Positions 21,670 through 32,670 of a stretch of 64,000 nucleotides of DNA are shown here, piece by piece; the stretch's first letter is position 1, and the number at the start of each line of letters is the position of its first letter. The position numbers were made by a program, and so were the translations under genes. Source of the stretch: Typha latifolia (lineage: Eukaryota > Streptophyta > Magnoliopsida > Poales > Typhaceae); contig CM034108.1 of the NCBI GenBank assembly GCA_019914945.1, positions 6,210,001 through 6,274,000 of the forward strand, in the 5' to 3' direction. The notes under the pieces were generated by a model, which made no database searches, was not told the origin of the DNA, and saw only the letters and a program-made list of their open reading frames with translations.

Positions 21670-22488
21670 TGATACACCTTGTTAGAATCTTTTCTTATTG
21701 CATTAGCTATTTATTTTAATTAAAATAAATTTTCTGTAGGTTGCATTCGCACGCGAAAGGGGGCGTGTTCGAACGCCTTTGCAAACGCTTGCATTAGTTC
21801 GCAAAAATAGAGAATGTGAAATGTGCGATCGAACGCCATCGCATTCGAACGCCCACGTGCATAAGTTCGCATCCACAGAGAAGGTCTTTTGTGCATTCGA
21901 ATGCAATCGGGCACGTTCGAACACGATCGGCAGGAGTCCACTAGTATTAGGGTTAATAATTATTATTTTGGCTTATTGGCTAGCCTCTATAAAGGTGTGG
22001 ATGGCAGCCAAAATCAAGATGCCATCCACACATTTTTATCTTCCTCTACCCTCTCTCTAGTTTCTCTATCCTAATCTCCCTCCTCCCTCTTCACCAACCA
22101 GCCAGCTCCACCGTTAGCAAGGTCTCATCTCGCTTGTCAAGTCCTCCCTCCTCCTTCAGATCTCGATTACTTCTTTTCCTTCATCTTTATCCCTTAAACT
22201 ACATCAACCATCCACCCTCATCTCCATTATCATCCATAACCCTAACATCCACTCCACCCATCACCACCACCTTCATCCCCACTCTATTGTGTTTTTATCC
22301 TAGTTGTATTTTGAATCTACGAAGGGCGTAAATACAAAAATCGTAGATCAGGAAGTTACGGATCGATCAAACTTGGTTTTGTAATTGTATGACTATAGGA
22401 GAATATTTGGTGAATATTTTTCCTTAGTTCTGCGGACTGCTTTCTACAATCAATCTAGATTTTGAAGGGATCGTTCCATAGCCTATCA
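21670..22488 (+). repeat. B2 5' LTR and PBS
   Basis: This 819-bp LTR runs TGATACACCTTGTTAGAATC...GTAGCCTATCA and is directly followed by a mutated PBS, TTGGCATCAGAGCC. GTTCGAACG words lie at about 21765-21935, then TTAGGGTTAATAATTATT and a CTCTATAAAGG TATA box near 21988. It is a subfamily distinct from B1/B3: its U5 ends at CCTATCA without the extra 20-40 bp. Confidence 0.8.
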
Positions 22489-22529
22489 TTGGCATCAGAG
22501 CCAAGTTGAACCTCAGACCTCCATTAATG

Positions 22530-23351
22530 GTGGAAATAAAGAAGATGGCATCAATAAGAAGATCAATGGAGAGCACACCTATAAGAGAAGACTCAATCCA
22601 CGAAAACCCTAATCGATAGGTCGATTCCCTCACCTCCAAGGAACGACATTGCATTGGTATCAATTGACCATTCGTGGTGGAGGATTTATCGGTTGGGCAA
22701 ACTTGTGGAAGGATTACATGTAGATTTATACAGCGACGTATGAAGATTTTGCTGTCACATTAAGAAAGATGGTTTAGAGGACAACTGTATTGGAGTACCA
22801 AACAGAATTTGAAAGAGTTAGTAGTCATTGCGAGCCACCTTGGCCCGAACCGACATTGATGAGCACATTCATTTCGGGGCTACGGGAGGAGATCCAGGCG
22901 GATGTTCGTGCTCTCTGTCCTACCACTCTTGAGGAGGCCTTTCAGAAGGCCGTGAGGATGGAGCAAAAGTGCAAGGCTCTCAAGAAGGCAGCGAAAGTAA
23001 GCTGGGGCAACTGAGATTGGCGGTTTGTGCCTATTTGTCTAATTTATTAAATAAATTTGCTGGACTGTTTGAGGAGTCAAAGGAGTTGCCACCAAGGCAA
23101 ACGGCGGACCATTGCATAAAGATTGTGCCCAGGGCTTGCTCCGCGAACGTGAGACCATATCGGTATTCACATGTGCAAAAGGAAGTTATCTCCAAGAAGG
23201 TAGCCGACATGTTGGAGCAAGGCCTTATACAACAAAGTCATAGCTCTTACTAATCTCCCGTGCTATTGGTGCAGAAGAAGGATGGGACATGGCATTTTTT
23301 TGTCGACTACCGGGCACTAAACGCTATCACAGTCAAGGGCCGATATCCCAT
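22530..23351 (+). pseudogene. B2 gag-RT remnant with two internal deletions
   Basis: Gag starts near 22537 (MASIRRSMESTPIREDSIHE) but jumps at about 22637 to the capsid (SKERHCIGI). Capsid continues TEFERVSSHCEPPWPEPTLM up to KKAAKVSWGN. At about 23015 it jumps again, past zinc knuckle and protease, into the RT start ([38 protein letters not shown]). RT is interrupted at 23351 by A2. Confidence 0.75.
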
Positions 23352-24286
23352 TCCGGACTTCACCGATGTCGTCTCGAGCACGTATACACTTTAGGGGTGT
23401 CTTTGTCTCTTGTTTTAGTGTTTAATTCTTAAAAAAATAAGGTTTCTATAACTCGCATTCGAACGCGGGTGGATGTGTTCGAACACGCTTGTGAACACCT
23501 GCATCATGTTCGCACATCCAGAGAGTGTGAATTGTGCGTTCGATCGCGTTTGTGAACGCATGCGTTCGAACGCACCTACGAATGCCTGCGTCGTGTTCGC
23601 AAATCTAGAGAAGTGAGAAATAAGTGCGTTTGAACGCGGTCGGGCGCGTTCGAACGCGGTCGGGCACGTTCGAACGCGGTCGATGAAAATGCACTATTTA
23701 GGGTTAATTTTGAATTGTTTGTTAGCCTCTAAAGGTGTGGATGGCAACCATGGAGTCATTATTGATGAATTGAGCTTTTGCCTTGCCTCCTTCGTCTTTT
23801 TCACCCATGTTCTCTCGATCCTCGGCGACACCGCTTCTAACTTCCCTCGATCGGCCAATCACCCTAGTCCCTTAAGGGTGGCTCTCTCCTCCCCCTTCTT
23901 CTAATCTATCCAACACTTGCCTTGACCCTTTTATCAGCCATAACACTTCCACCACCACTTTTCACCGATGCCACCCCATTAACACCGGCCCACCACCAAC
24001 CATTCACCATCATCTAGGATCTCGTGCCTCTATCCACGGATCCTGATTAGACCCCTAATGTTCGTCCACTAATCGGACGATATCTCGAGATCTCTACATT
24101 TGATTCAACTAAAACTAGATTCGTTGGAAATACCTTTTCTAGGGATACAACATATCAAAATCTTAGGTCGATCCGACGACATAATATTTCGGGATCTATT
24201 TATAAAATTCCGTGCCAGATCTAGTCCAGATCTGAAAATTGTAAGAGATCGAACGTTAACCAAAAAGGGGAGATCGTATCATCCGG
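23352..24286 (+). mobile_element. Solo LTR A2 in B2 RT
   Basis: An A-type LTR in plus orientation, GGACTTCACCGATGTCGTC...GGAGATCGTATCA (about 23355-24281). TCCGG stands on both sides (23352-23356 and 24282-24286), as expected for a TSD, although the first 13 or so bp of the LTR are missing at the left junction. RT continues at once on the right ([20 protein letters not shown]). It has a GTTCGAACG array (about 23455-23680) and a TTTAGGGTTAAT motif after it. Confidence 0.78.
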
Positions 24287-24925
24287 TCATAGAGGAGTTG
24301 CTAGACGAGCTGGCAAGAGCGACCATATTTAGCAAGCTTGATTTGAGGGGCGGGTATCATCAAATTAGAGTTCACCTGGCGGATGTGCATAAAACTGCAT
24401 TTTAGACTTCGGACGGGCACTACGAGTTTCAGGTGATGCCCTTTGGTCTCACCAATGCTCCAGCTACTTTTCAGGGCCTCATGAATGATATTTTTTGGCC
24501 TCTACTCTGAAGGTATGTCTTGGTATTTTTTGACGACATTTTGGTGTACATTAGGACTGAAATGGAGCATTGGTGACATTTGGAGGATGTGCTGAATTTG
24601 TTGAAGCAAAACTAGCTGAAGGTTAAGAAGTCCAAGTGACTATGGGGAGTACCACAAGTGAAGTATTTAGGCCACATCATCACAGCGGAAGGAGTAGTGG
24701 CGGATCCGAAAAAGGTGGCGTGCATGACTGCTTAGTCGATCCCTACTTCCGCTACATGATTGCGAGGATTCTTAGGGCTGACCGGGTATTATCGCCACTT
24801 CATTGCTGGGTATGGCAAAATCGCAGCTCCACTCACTTCTTTGCTGAGGAAAGACTCTTTTAGATGGATGGATAAACCCTCTACAGTCTTTGAAAATCTA
24901 AAAACAGCAATGACAACGACGCTTG
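24282..24925 (+). pseudogene. B2 RT, second part (broken)
   Basis: The RT core reads [35 protein letters not shown] and [16 protein letters not shown], then VKYLGHIITAEGVVADPKKV and LRGFLGLTGYYRHFIAGYGK. It ends at the A1 TSD GCTTG (24921-24925). Stops occur at about 24404, 24509, 24614 and 24638. Confidence 0.78.
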
Positions 24926-25864
24926 TGATCTGATCTCCCCTTTTGGCTAAGGTTCGATCTCTTCCAATTCTCAGATCTGGACTAATTCTGGCATTAAAAT
25001 TTGTAAGTAGATCCCGAAAGATACTATTGTCGGATCTACATGAAATTTGGATATGTTGTAGCTCTAGAAAGGATCTTTCCAACAAATCAAGTCTTAGGTG
25101 GATCAATTGTGGGAATCTCGAGATATCGTCCGATTAGTGGACGAACATAAGGGTGGTCTATTTGGGATCCGTAGATGGAGGCACGAGATCCTAGGATGAC
25201 GGTGGTTGGACGTGGACTAGCATTTGTGGGGTGGCACCGGTGAAAAGTGGTGATGGAAAGGTTATGGCTGATGGAAGGGTTAGGGCAAGTGTTGGATAGA
25301 TTGGAAGAAGGGGAGGAGAGGGCCACCCCTAAAGGACTAGGGTGATTGGCCGGTCGAGGGAGATTATAAGCGGCGTCGTCAGGGATTGAGGGAACGAGAG
25401 CGAAGAAGACGAAGGAGGCAAGGCAAAACTCAATTCTTCAATAATTATCTTTTGGTTGCCATCCACATCCCTTTTAGAGGCTAACCAAACAACTCAAAAT
25501 TAACCCTAAATAATACAATTTTGCCGACCGCATTCGAATGCACAGAGTTCGCTCTTCTCTAGATTTGCGAACACGATGCAGACGTTCGAACGCGCGATCG
25601 AACGCACGATCGAACGTGCCTGTTTCCCACTTCTCTGGATTTGCGAATGCGATGCAAGCGTTCACAGTGAGTTCGAACGGGGCGTTCGAATGCACAATGC
25701 ACGCTCTCACAACCCGTTCACAACCGCGTTTACAACCGCATTCGAAATCACTCCACCCGCAGAAAACTTATTTTCTTGGAAATTAAACATTAAAACAAGA
25801 AACAATGACACTCCTAAAGTAAATCCAAGCTCGAGACGACATCGGTGAAGTCTGAATCGTATCA
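24926..25864 (-). repeat. A1 3' LTR
   Basis: This 939-bp LTR runs TGATCTGATCTCCCC...GTCTGAATCGTATCA on the plus strand. In its sense direction the GTTCGAAC-type array (25755-25520) precedes a TTTAGGGTTAATTTTGAG motif and the TATA-equivalent region near 25470. The opposite LTR begins TGATACGATC. Confidence 0.82.
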
Positions 25865-25891
25865 ATCAACCACACTTACACAACCTTGTCC

Positions 25892-27040
25892 TTAAGGTTT
25901 GAAATTTGGGAAGCGATCTAGGATATCTGACTCTAGCTCCCATGTAGACTCGTCAGTAGGTTTCCCCAGCCACTCAATCAACACTTCAGTCTCCAATCTG
26001 AATCCATGGCATATTCTCCTACGGCCTATGACTTGGACCAGTTCAGTGGGGCTATCTTCCTCCATTAGTTCGGGTAAGGCCGAACCCACCACATGGTTAG
26101 GCCTGATTTGGGCCTTCAATGCCGATACATAGAAGACCGGATGTATCCTGGTTCCTTCAGGTAGGTCCAACTGGTAAGCTACTGGACCAATTCGTTGTAG
26201 CACTCGGTACGGACCAAAGTACTTGTGACCCAACTTCTGGTTCAAAATTGGCGTCAATGTGGATTGTCGGTACAGTTGAGCTCGAACAAACACCAATTGA
26301 TCCACCTCAAACTCTCGCTCACGCCAGCCTTTGTTATGAGTCTACTTCATGCAATTTTGGGCTATTGCTAGGTGCATCTTGAGCCGTCTCAAGGTTTCAT
26401 CTCGATCAGCAAGTTCCAAGTCAAGCTCAATCCTATCCTCCGCCGCGAGTCTATCATAGGCATGCAAGATAGGGGGAGTGCGCCCATAAACCGCCTCAAA
26501 GGGGGTCATGCCGATGCCAGAGTGATGAGCGGTATTATATGACCACTCAGCCCATGGAAGGAATTTGACCCAATCCTTTGGTTGGTCCACCAGAAAGCAT
26601 CGCAAGTGTTGTTCCAGTCCGCGATTCACCACCTCGGTTTCTCCATCCGTCTCAGGGTGATAAGCTGAACTAAGGTTGATTCGAGTCCCTTGCAAACTGA
26701 AGAACTCGGACCAAAACTCACTGATGAAGATGCGATCCCGGTCTGACACGATTGTCCTAGGCATCCCATGCAAGCGCGCCACTTCCCAAACAAAAATTTC
26801 AGCAACTTTTTTCGTTGAAAACGGGTGAGACAGTGCTATGAAATGAGCATATTTGCTTAGCCTATCCACCACAACAAACACCACCAATTGTCCTCAAACC
26901 TCCGGCAGCCCTTCGATGAAGTCCATGGAGATGTTCTCCCAAATATGCTCCGGTATAGGCAGTGGTTGCAACAGCCCGCTGGGTTTGAGCGTCTCCGACT
27001 TGACTCATTGGCAGATTTGGCATTCACGCACATATTTCTT
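25892..27040 (-). pseudogene. A1 integrase core and chromodomain-like tail
   Basis: 26887-26342 encodes an open integrase core (VVDRLSKYAHFIALSHPFS, RTIVSDRDRIFISEFW, SAYHPETDGETEVVNRGLEQ, SGIGMTPFEAVYGRTPP), with D, D and E of the DDE triad in place. After a stop near 26340 a 137-residue frame (26305-25892) gives the GPY region (KYFGPYRVLQRIGPVAYQLD) and the tail EVLIEWLGKPTDESTWELES. An in-frame stop near 26894 separates the core from the zinc-finger part. Confidence 0.82.
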
Positions 27041-27568
27041 CACGTCCGACTTCATCGTTGTCCATGTACAGTTTTGGGCCAGCCGCTTGTAGGTACGCAA
27101 GACCCCTTCATGGCCTGCTATAGGAGTATCATGGAAGTGTGCCATCAATAATCTCCGCAGCTCTTCGTCCCTGGGTACCTTGATTCGCCCACGCTCGAGT
27201 AGCAACCCATTGCGCTCCTTGTGCTCGGGGTGGCTTGATGGGTTCTCTCTCAGCTCCTCCATGAGTCGGACCAGATCACTATCCTCTGCGCTGGCTCTCC
27301 GCAGATCTAAGAAGAAAGGAAAGGTGGGTGCCGAGAAAGAAGCGAGCTCCCTTGCGTCCCCTTCGTTTGGAAGTTCAAGCAGCGGTTGACTTCCATCCAG
27401 CAGCACTCTTTGGTCATTCCTCCAAAATGTCAATATGAGGCTTGTAAAATTAAACGTCATGGGCCACAGGCTTCGAAGCCATTGAGTCCCCAAAATAATG
27501 TCGGCACCTCGCAAGGCCAACGGATAAATGTCCAATGTGAAAGTTTGGTCTTGCACCTTCAACTCCAT
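27005..27568 (-). pseudogene. A1 protease-integrase fusion lacking RT
   Basis: One open frame of 187 codons starts in the protease-RT linker (LDIYPLALRGADIILGTQWL, then RSLWPMTFNFTSLILTFW). It passes a short segment (ARELASFSAPTFPF) that in A3 directly follows the RNase H end, and continues into the integrase zinc-binding domain (HFHDTPIAGHEGVLRTYKR, KYVRECQICQ). About 1.5 kb of RT and RNase H has been deleted without breaking the frame. The HHCC residues H, H, C, C are all visible. Confidence 0.82.
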
Positions 27569-29265
27569 ACCTCCACAAATAAAATCCGCTCACAATGTGG
27601 TGCCATCTCCAATCGTCATGTCGAACCTTCCGTGGATTTCGATTCAAGCCCAATCTTCTTAAAGGGCCTCTTATCAATGAAGTTGTGGGTGGACGCGGTG
27701 TCGATCAAGATTCTCACTATAGATGTCTTGATTACACTATTCACCCTCAAAGTCCTTGGTGTGGTTGTCCCGGAATAGGCGTGGAGGGAGATCTCGGCCA
27801 TCATGTCCTCCATAGGTCGCTCCTCAGCGACTCCTCTTTGCTGCCTAGCCACACCCTCATCTTTATCTACAATCTCGTCCTCAGCCTCCTCCAATCCATC
27901 GATTAGCATCACCGATCCCATTGGTTTAGCACAGCGATGCCCGGGTACAAACTTCTCATCACAACGAAAGCATAGGCCTTTGGCCCTTCGTTCCTCCACT
28001 TGAGCAGGTGTGAGTGCTCGTCTTGGACCTCTAGGTGCGTACTTCACATCTTGGGATGGCTTCAAGGGCGCTCGAGGAGGTACCACTGCAGCAACAATTC
28101 TTGGTACTCCGGTGATATTTCTTGCCGCTATGGTTGGTTGAGCTTGATTGTGGCTTCCTTGGCTTGTCCAGCTCTGTTTCAGGTGTAACTTCATGGCCCT
28201 GTGTTTGTCTTCCATAAGCACCGCATCTTCAAAAGCCTCCTTTAAAGTTCTAGGCCTTAAAGCCCTCTCATCGACTTGTATGTCTCCCCGTAGCCCAGAG
28301 ACGAAGGTGCTGTGAAGTTGCTGATCCGTCCATGGTGGATGACATCGGCTACTTATTCTCTAAAATTCTTCTTGCTATGCCCCAACCGTAGTCTTTTGCA
28401 CCGTCTTTGAGAGGAGAGCATCAAAGTCTTCATACCCCAATGCTCCAAATCACCGTGTGATGTCGGCACAAAATTCAGCCCATGTTTCGATAGCCTCATT
28501 GGCATTGGCTACTCGAAACCAATGAAGTGCCGCATCCTCAAGGTGGAAGCTCGCAAGCGTCACCTTGTATTCTTTCGCCGTACCTTAGTATCCAAAGAAT
28601 TGCTCCGCCCTATACAACCAATCGATCAGATCGCCACCTTTGAACTTGGGGAATTCGAGACGCATGATTTGTCCACGGATGCCATTGTTTCATTTCAGAT
28701 CATGTCCAAGTCCTTGTCTAACCAGAGGAGGATGCACCACGCACCATGAAGGGTTGATGATCCCTCCTTCGGTTTTGATTAACTCGCCATGGTTCCGGAT
28801 CGTATTGACCCGCCCACGGATATCGATCTCCAAGGTGGTCTCCATAGTGGTTCGCTCGTTAGATGGGTTCACCTGCAACTGGGCCTGGTGTAACGATCCT
28901 TGCTTGTCTCTGCCCATAGGGTGGTGGCAGCAACGCTCTTGTGGTTGCAAAGGCTGAACTGGTGGCGGTGGGTTCATGGATGTGGACTCGCGTCGTGGGG
29001 TCGACGGTGCGTTCCCATTCGCCATGGCTTCCCTTGTCGCCCGTTATTCCCGCATCATCTCCATCATCATCTGGTTGTTGATGACCATTTGTTTGGATAG
29101 AGACCCTAACACGGCTTGAACACTAGGTTCTTCCGTATTCCGATTAGATCGAGTGGTTCCGCGGGTGGAAGTCCCTGAAACCGTTTCCCCCTCCTCTATT
29201 GGGAGAATCTCTTCTTCATTTTCTCGCCGTGCAGCCATGGCTCTGGTGGTCTTCATAGGAAGCAT
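27569..29265 (-). pseudogene. A1 gag and protease N-terminus (broken)
   Basis: Gag begins near 29253 (MKTTRAMAARRENEEEIL) and has QAVLGSLSKQMVINNQMMME. A proline-rich part and the capsid region (29025-28230) are broken by stops and shifts. A 201-codon open frame (28221-27616) follows with a basic region (ALTPAQVEERRAKG), zinc knuckle CFRCDEKFVPGHRC, an acidic linker, ISLHAYSGTTTPRTLRVNSV and the protease site VRILIDTASTHNFID. The catalytic D-S-G is D-T-A. Confidence 0.8.
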
Positions 29266-29281
29266 TTGTCTAAGAAACGGT

Positions 29282-29294
29282 GGCTCTGATACCA
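29282..29294 (-). promoter_or_regulatory. A1 primer-binding site
   Basis: On the minus strand TGGTATCAGAGCC starts 3 nt after the 5' LTR. It matches the initiator tRNA-Met PBS used by most plant LTR elements. Only one copy is present here, unlike in A3. Confidence 0.8.
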
Positions 29295-29297
29295 GCT

Positions 29298-30177
29298 TGA
29301 TACGATCTCCCCTTTTGGCTAAGGTTCGATCTCTTCAAATTCTCAGATCTAGACTAATTCTGGCACGAAAATTTGTAAGTAGATCCCGAAAGATGCCGCC
29401 ATCGGATCTACGTGAAATTTGAATATATTGTAGGCCCGGAAAAGAGCCATTCAACAAATCAAGTTTCAGGCAGATCGAATATGGAAATCTCGAGATATCG
29501 TCCGATTAGTGGATGAACATTAGGTGGTCTATTTAGGATCTGTGGATGGAGGCACGAGATCCTAGGATGATGGTGGTTGGAGGTGGACCAGCGTTTGTGG
29601 GGTAGCACCAGTGAAAAGTGGTGATGGAAAGGTTATGGTTGATGAAAGGGTTCGGGCAAGTGTTGGATAGATTGGAAGAAGGGGGAGAAGAGGGCCACCT
29701 CTAAGGGACTAGGGTGATTGGCCGGTCGAGGGAGGTTATAAGTGGTGTCGCCGGGGATTGAGGGAACGAGAGCGAAGAAGACGAAGGAGGCAAGGCAAAA
29801 CTCAATTCTTCAATAATTATCTTTTGGTTGCCATCCACATCCCTTTTAGAGGCTAACCAAACAACTCAAAATTAACACTAAACAATACAATTTCGCCGGA
29901 CCGCGTTCGAACGCGCCCAACCACGTTCAAACGCATTGAGTTCGCTCTTCTCTGGATTTGCGAACGCGATGCAGGCGTTCACAGTGCGTTCGAATGGGGC
30001 GTTCGAACGCACAATGCACACTCTCACAACCTGTTCACAACTGCATTCACAACCGCGTTCGAACGCGACTTACAGAAAACTTATTTTCTTTGAAATTAAA
30101 CATTAAAACAAGAAACAAAGATACTCCTAAGGTGAATCCATGCTCGAGACGACATCGGTGAAGTCTGAATCATATCA
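29298..30177 (-). repeat. A1 5' LTR
   Basis: This 880-bp LTR runs TGATACGATCTCCCC...GTCTGAATCATATCA on the plus strand. The GTTCGAACGC array lies at about 29900-30070. It is 59 bp shorter than its partner; the largest visible difference is array content. Confidence 0.82.
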
Positions 30178-31524
30178 GCCTGTTCTAGCTCTACCGGACT
30201 TCACCAAAGAGTTCGTTGTAGAATGTGATGCGTGGGAGTGGGCATAGGAGCTGTAGTAATGTAAGGAGGACATTCCATAACCTTTCTTAGCAAGGCTTTA
30301 TCACAAGAATCCCAACAATTATCGACCTACGACAGAGAGAGAGAGAGATGTTGGCAATTTTACATGCGGTGACAAAGTGTAGGCCTTATTTGATTTGTAG
30401 GCGAATCATTATCTGAACTGACCAAACTAGCCTTTCATATTTTATGGGATAGCGTATTCACACTCCGGCACAGCAGAGATGGGTCACAAAATTATTAGGG
30501 TATGATTATGAAATTCAATACAACAAAAGAATAGAAAATAGAGCGGCAGATGTACTATGATGCCAACTCGATAACGCGAGCTCGCAGCCTTTTCTTCTCC
30601 TACTTTTCCTTTTCTTGACAAGCTAAGGTATGCATGTACATCTGACCTAGATGTTTTGAGATTGTTACAGGAGGTATTGGATGATCTGGAGCGCCATCCA
30701 TAGTTGGAGAATTGAGGTGGTTTCTTGCTGGACCGCGGGTGCATTGGGGTGCTCGCAAATGATGAATTGCGGTAGAAATTATTGGAGCAGTTCCACCAAA
30801 CTCCAAAGGTTGGTCATGAGGGTGTCTTGAGGACTTATAGGAGGATATCAAAGAGCTGCAAGTGGCCATGACTGAAGCGAGATGTGAGGAGTTTTGTCCG
30901 TGCTTGCGAAGTCTGTCAAAAGGCTAAGGCAACCACATTGAAACTGATCGGATTACTTCAGCCTCTACGATACCGGACCTTGTTTGGGAAGCCATTTCTA
31001 TGGATTTCATAGAAGGTCTTCCGCTGGTATGTGGTTATTCTATTATTTTTGTGGTGGTTGGAAGATTGAGCAAGTATGCGCACTTTACAGTATTATCACA
31101 TCCTTTTTCAGCCAAGTCAATGGCTGAAATTTTTGTGAGAGATGTTGCTCGGTTACATTGCATGCCACATACGATTGTCTCCGATCGTGATCGTGTATTT
31201 GTGAGCAACTTTTGGATGGAGTTTTTCAGATTGCAGGGGACTCGATTGTACTTCAGTTCAGCCTACCATCCACAGACGGATGACCAAACTAAGGTGGTCA
31301 ATCGAGGCATGTAATTGTATCGAATGTGACCTTGCATTCGATGCAAAACTAGAAGTTAGCACATTGCTACTTTGGTTCGTTTTGGGTGTTAGAGCGTATC
31401 GGTTTGGCTGCATATAGTTTGGAGCTGCTGGAGGGGTCAAGAGTACATCCTTTCTTCCATGTTTCATTGTTAAGGGAGTGGATTGGTGATCATCAGGTCA
31501 TTGGATCAGTTCTACTAGAGCCAT
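30178..31524 (+). pseudogene. B2 RNase H and integrase (broken)
   Basis: Resumes after A1 with PVLALPDFTKEFVVECDAWE and a decayed RNase H, then integrase from about 30780 (QFHQTPKVGHEGVLRTYRR). Integrase core: [73 protein letters not shown]. At 31314 an internal deletion jumps to the GPY-region start. The frame runs out at 31524, where it meets the middle of the 3' LTR. Confidence 0.75.
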
Positions 31525-31774
31525 GCGGAAAGGGGCGCATTCGAACGCCTTTGTGAATGCCTGCATCAATTCACAAAAATAAAGAATAGAAAATGTGCGT
31601 TCGAACGCGGTCGGGTGCCTTCAAACGCCTGCATGTGAATGCCTGCATCAATTCACATCCACAGAGAATATTTTTTGTGCGGCAGGAGTCTACTAGAATT
31701 AGGGTTAATAATTATTATTTTGATTTATTGGCTAGCCTCTATAAAGGTGTGGATGGTAGTCAAAATCAGGATGC
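31525..31774 (+). repeat. B2 3' LTR, left fragment
   Basis: It matches 21754-22020 of the B2 5' LTR: GTTCGAACGC array, TTAGGGTTAATAATTATT and the TATA box CTCTATAAAGG. The left end is broken inside the array; the right end is the B3 TSD GATGC (31770-31774). The rest of the LTR lies at 37692-38009. Confidence 0.75.
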
Positions 31775-32654
31775 TGATACATTTAGTTAGGATCTTTTTT
31801 TATTGCAATAGTTATTTATTTTCATTAAAATAAAATTCCTGTAGGTCGCGTTCAAACGCAGGAGGGGTCGCATTCGAACGCCCTTGCGAATGCCTGCATT
31901 AGGTTCGCAAATACAGAGAACGCATATTGTGCGTTCGAACGCGGTCGGGCGAGTTTGAACGCCCGCAGTCGAACGCCTGCATCGCGCTCGCACATACAGA
32001 GAACGCATTTTGTGCGTTCGAACGCGATCGGGCGCGTTCAAACGCGATCGGCGGGAATCCTCTAGAATTAGGGTTACTTTTTAGTTTAGGACTTGTTGCT
32101 AGCCTCTATATATATGTGGATGGTGGCCAAATTCATTATGCGATTGGAATATTAATTTGTTGCCTCTTTATCATCAATCTATCCTAATCTCCCTCCTCCC
32201 TCTTTACCATCCTTCCACCTCTACTGTTGGCAAGGTTTCTCCTAACTTCTAATCTCCCTCGACTATGGAGCCACCCCTCTTCTTTGGTATCTTGACCACT
32301 TTATTCCCTTCATCTATATCCGTAAATCACTTCCACTATCCACCTTCATCTCCATATCCATCTATAGCCCTAACATCCACTCCACCCGTCACCACCACCA
32401 TCACCCACGTTATTCCATATTTCGTCCTAGTTTCAATTCGAATCTGTGAAGGATGTAAATATGATAGTTGTATATTAGGAAGTTACGGATCTAATCCACT
32501 TAGTTTAGTAATTTTCAGACAACCAAAGAATATTTGACGAATATTTTCTCATGGTCGTGTGGACTGATTCCTGTAATACATCCAGATCTTGAAGGAATCA
32601 TTGCGTAGCCTATTTTTGATTCAAGAACATATCAAAGTGGTATCAGAGCTAACA
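31775..32654 (+). repeat. B3 5' LTR with captured PBS at its end
   Basis: Runs TGATACATTTAGTTAGGATC...CAAGAACATATCA and then AAGTGGTATCAGAGCTAACA (32635-32654). That last stretch is a PBS-like sequence, but it also closes the 3' LTR just before the TSD, so it is part of the LTR. A second PBS-like site TAGTATCAGAGTAGG follows at 32657. GTTCGAACGC array 31846-32050; TATA (CTATATATATG) near 32106. Confidence 0.78.
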
Positions 32655-32670
32655 ATTAGTATCAGAGTAG

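Larger units (their letters stand above)
24926..30177 (-). mobile_element. Ty3/gypsy element A1, RT-less, two LTRs
   Basis: A1 is structurally complete at its ends: 3' LTR 24926-25864, 5' LTR 29298-30177 and PBS TGGTATCAGAGCC (29294-29282), with TSD GCTTG (24921-24925) / GCCTG (30178-30182), one mismatch. The internal 3.43 kb encodes gag, protease and integrase with a chromodomain-like tail, but RT and RNase H are missing. It could only have moved with enzymes from a relative. Confidence 0.88.

Noticed and set aside
29281..29297. TGGTATCAGAGCC sites as tRNA-Met gene pieces
   Set aside because: Each lies 2-8 bp from an LTR end; they are primer-binding sites. No full tRNA clover-leaf was found.
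24926..30177. A1 as a complete autonomous element
   Set aside because: LTRs, PBS and TSD are good, but RT and RNase H are absent and gag is broken.
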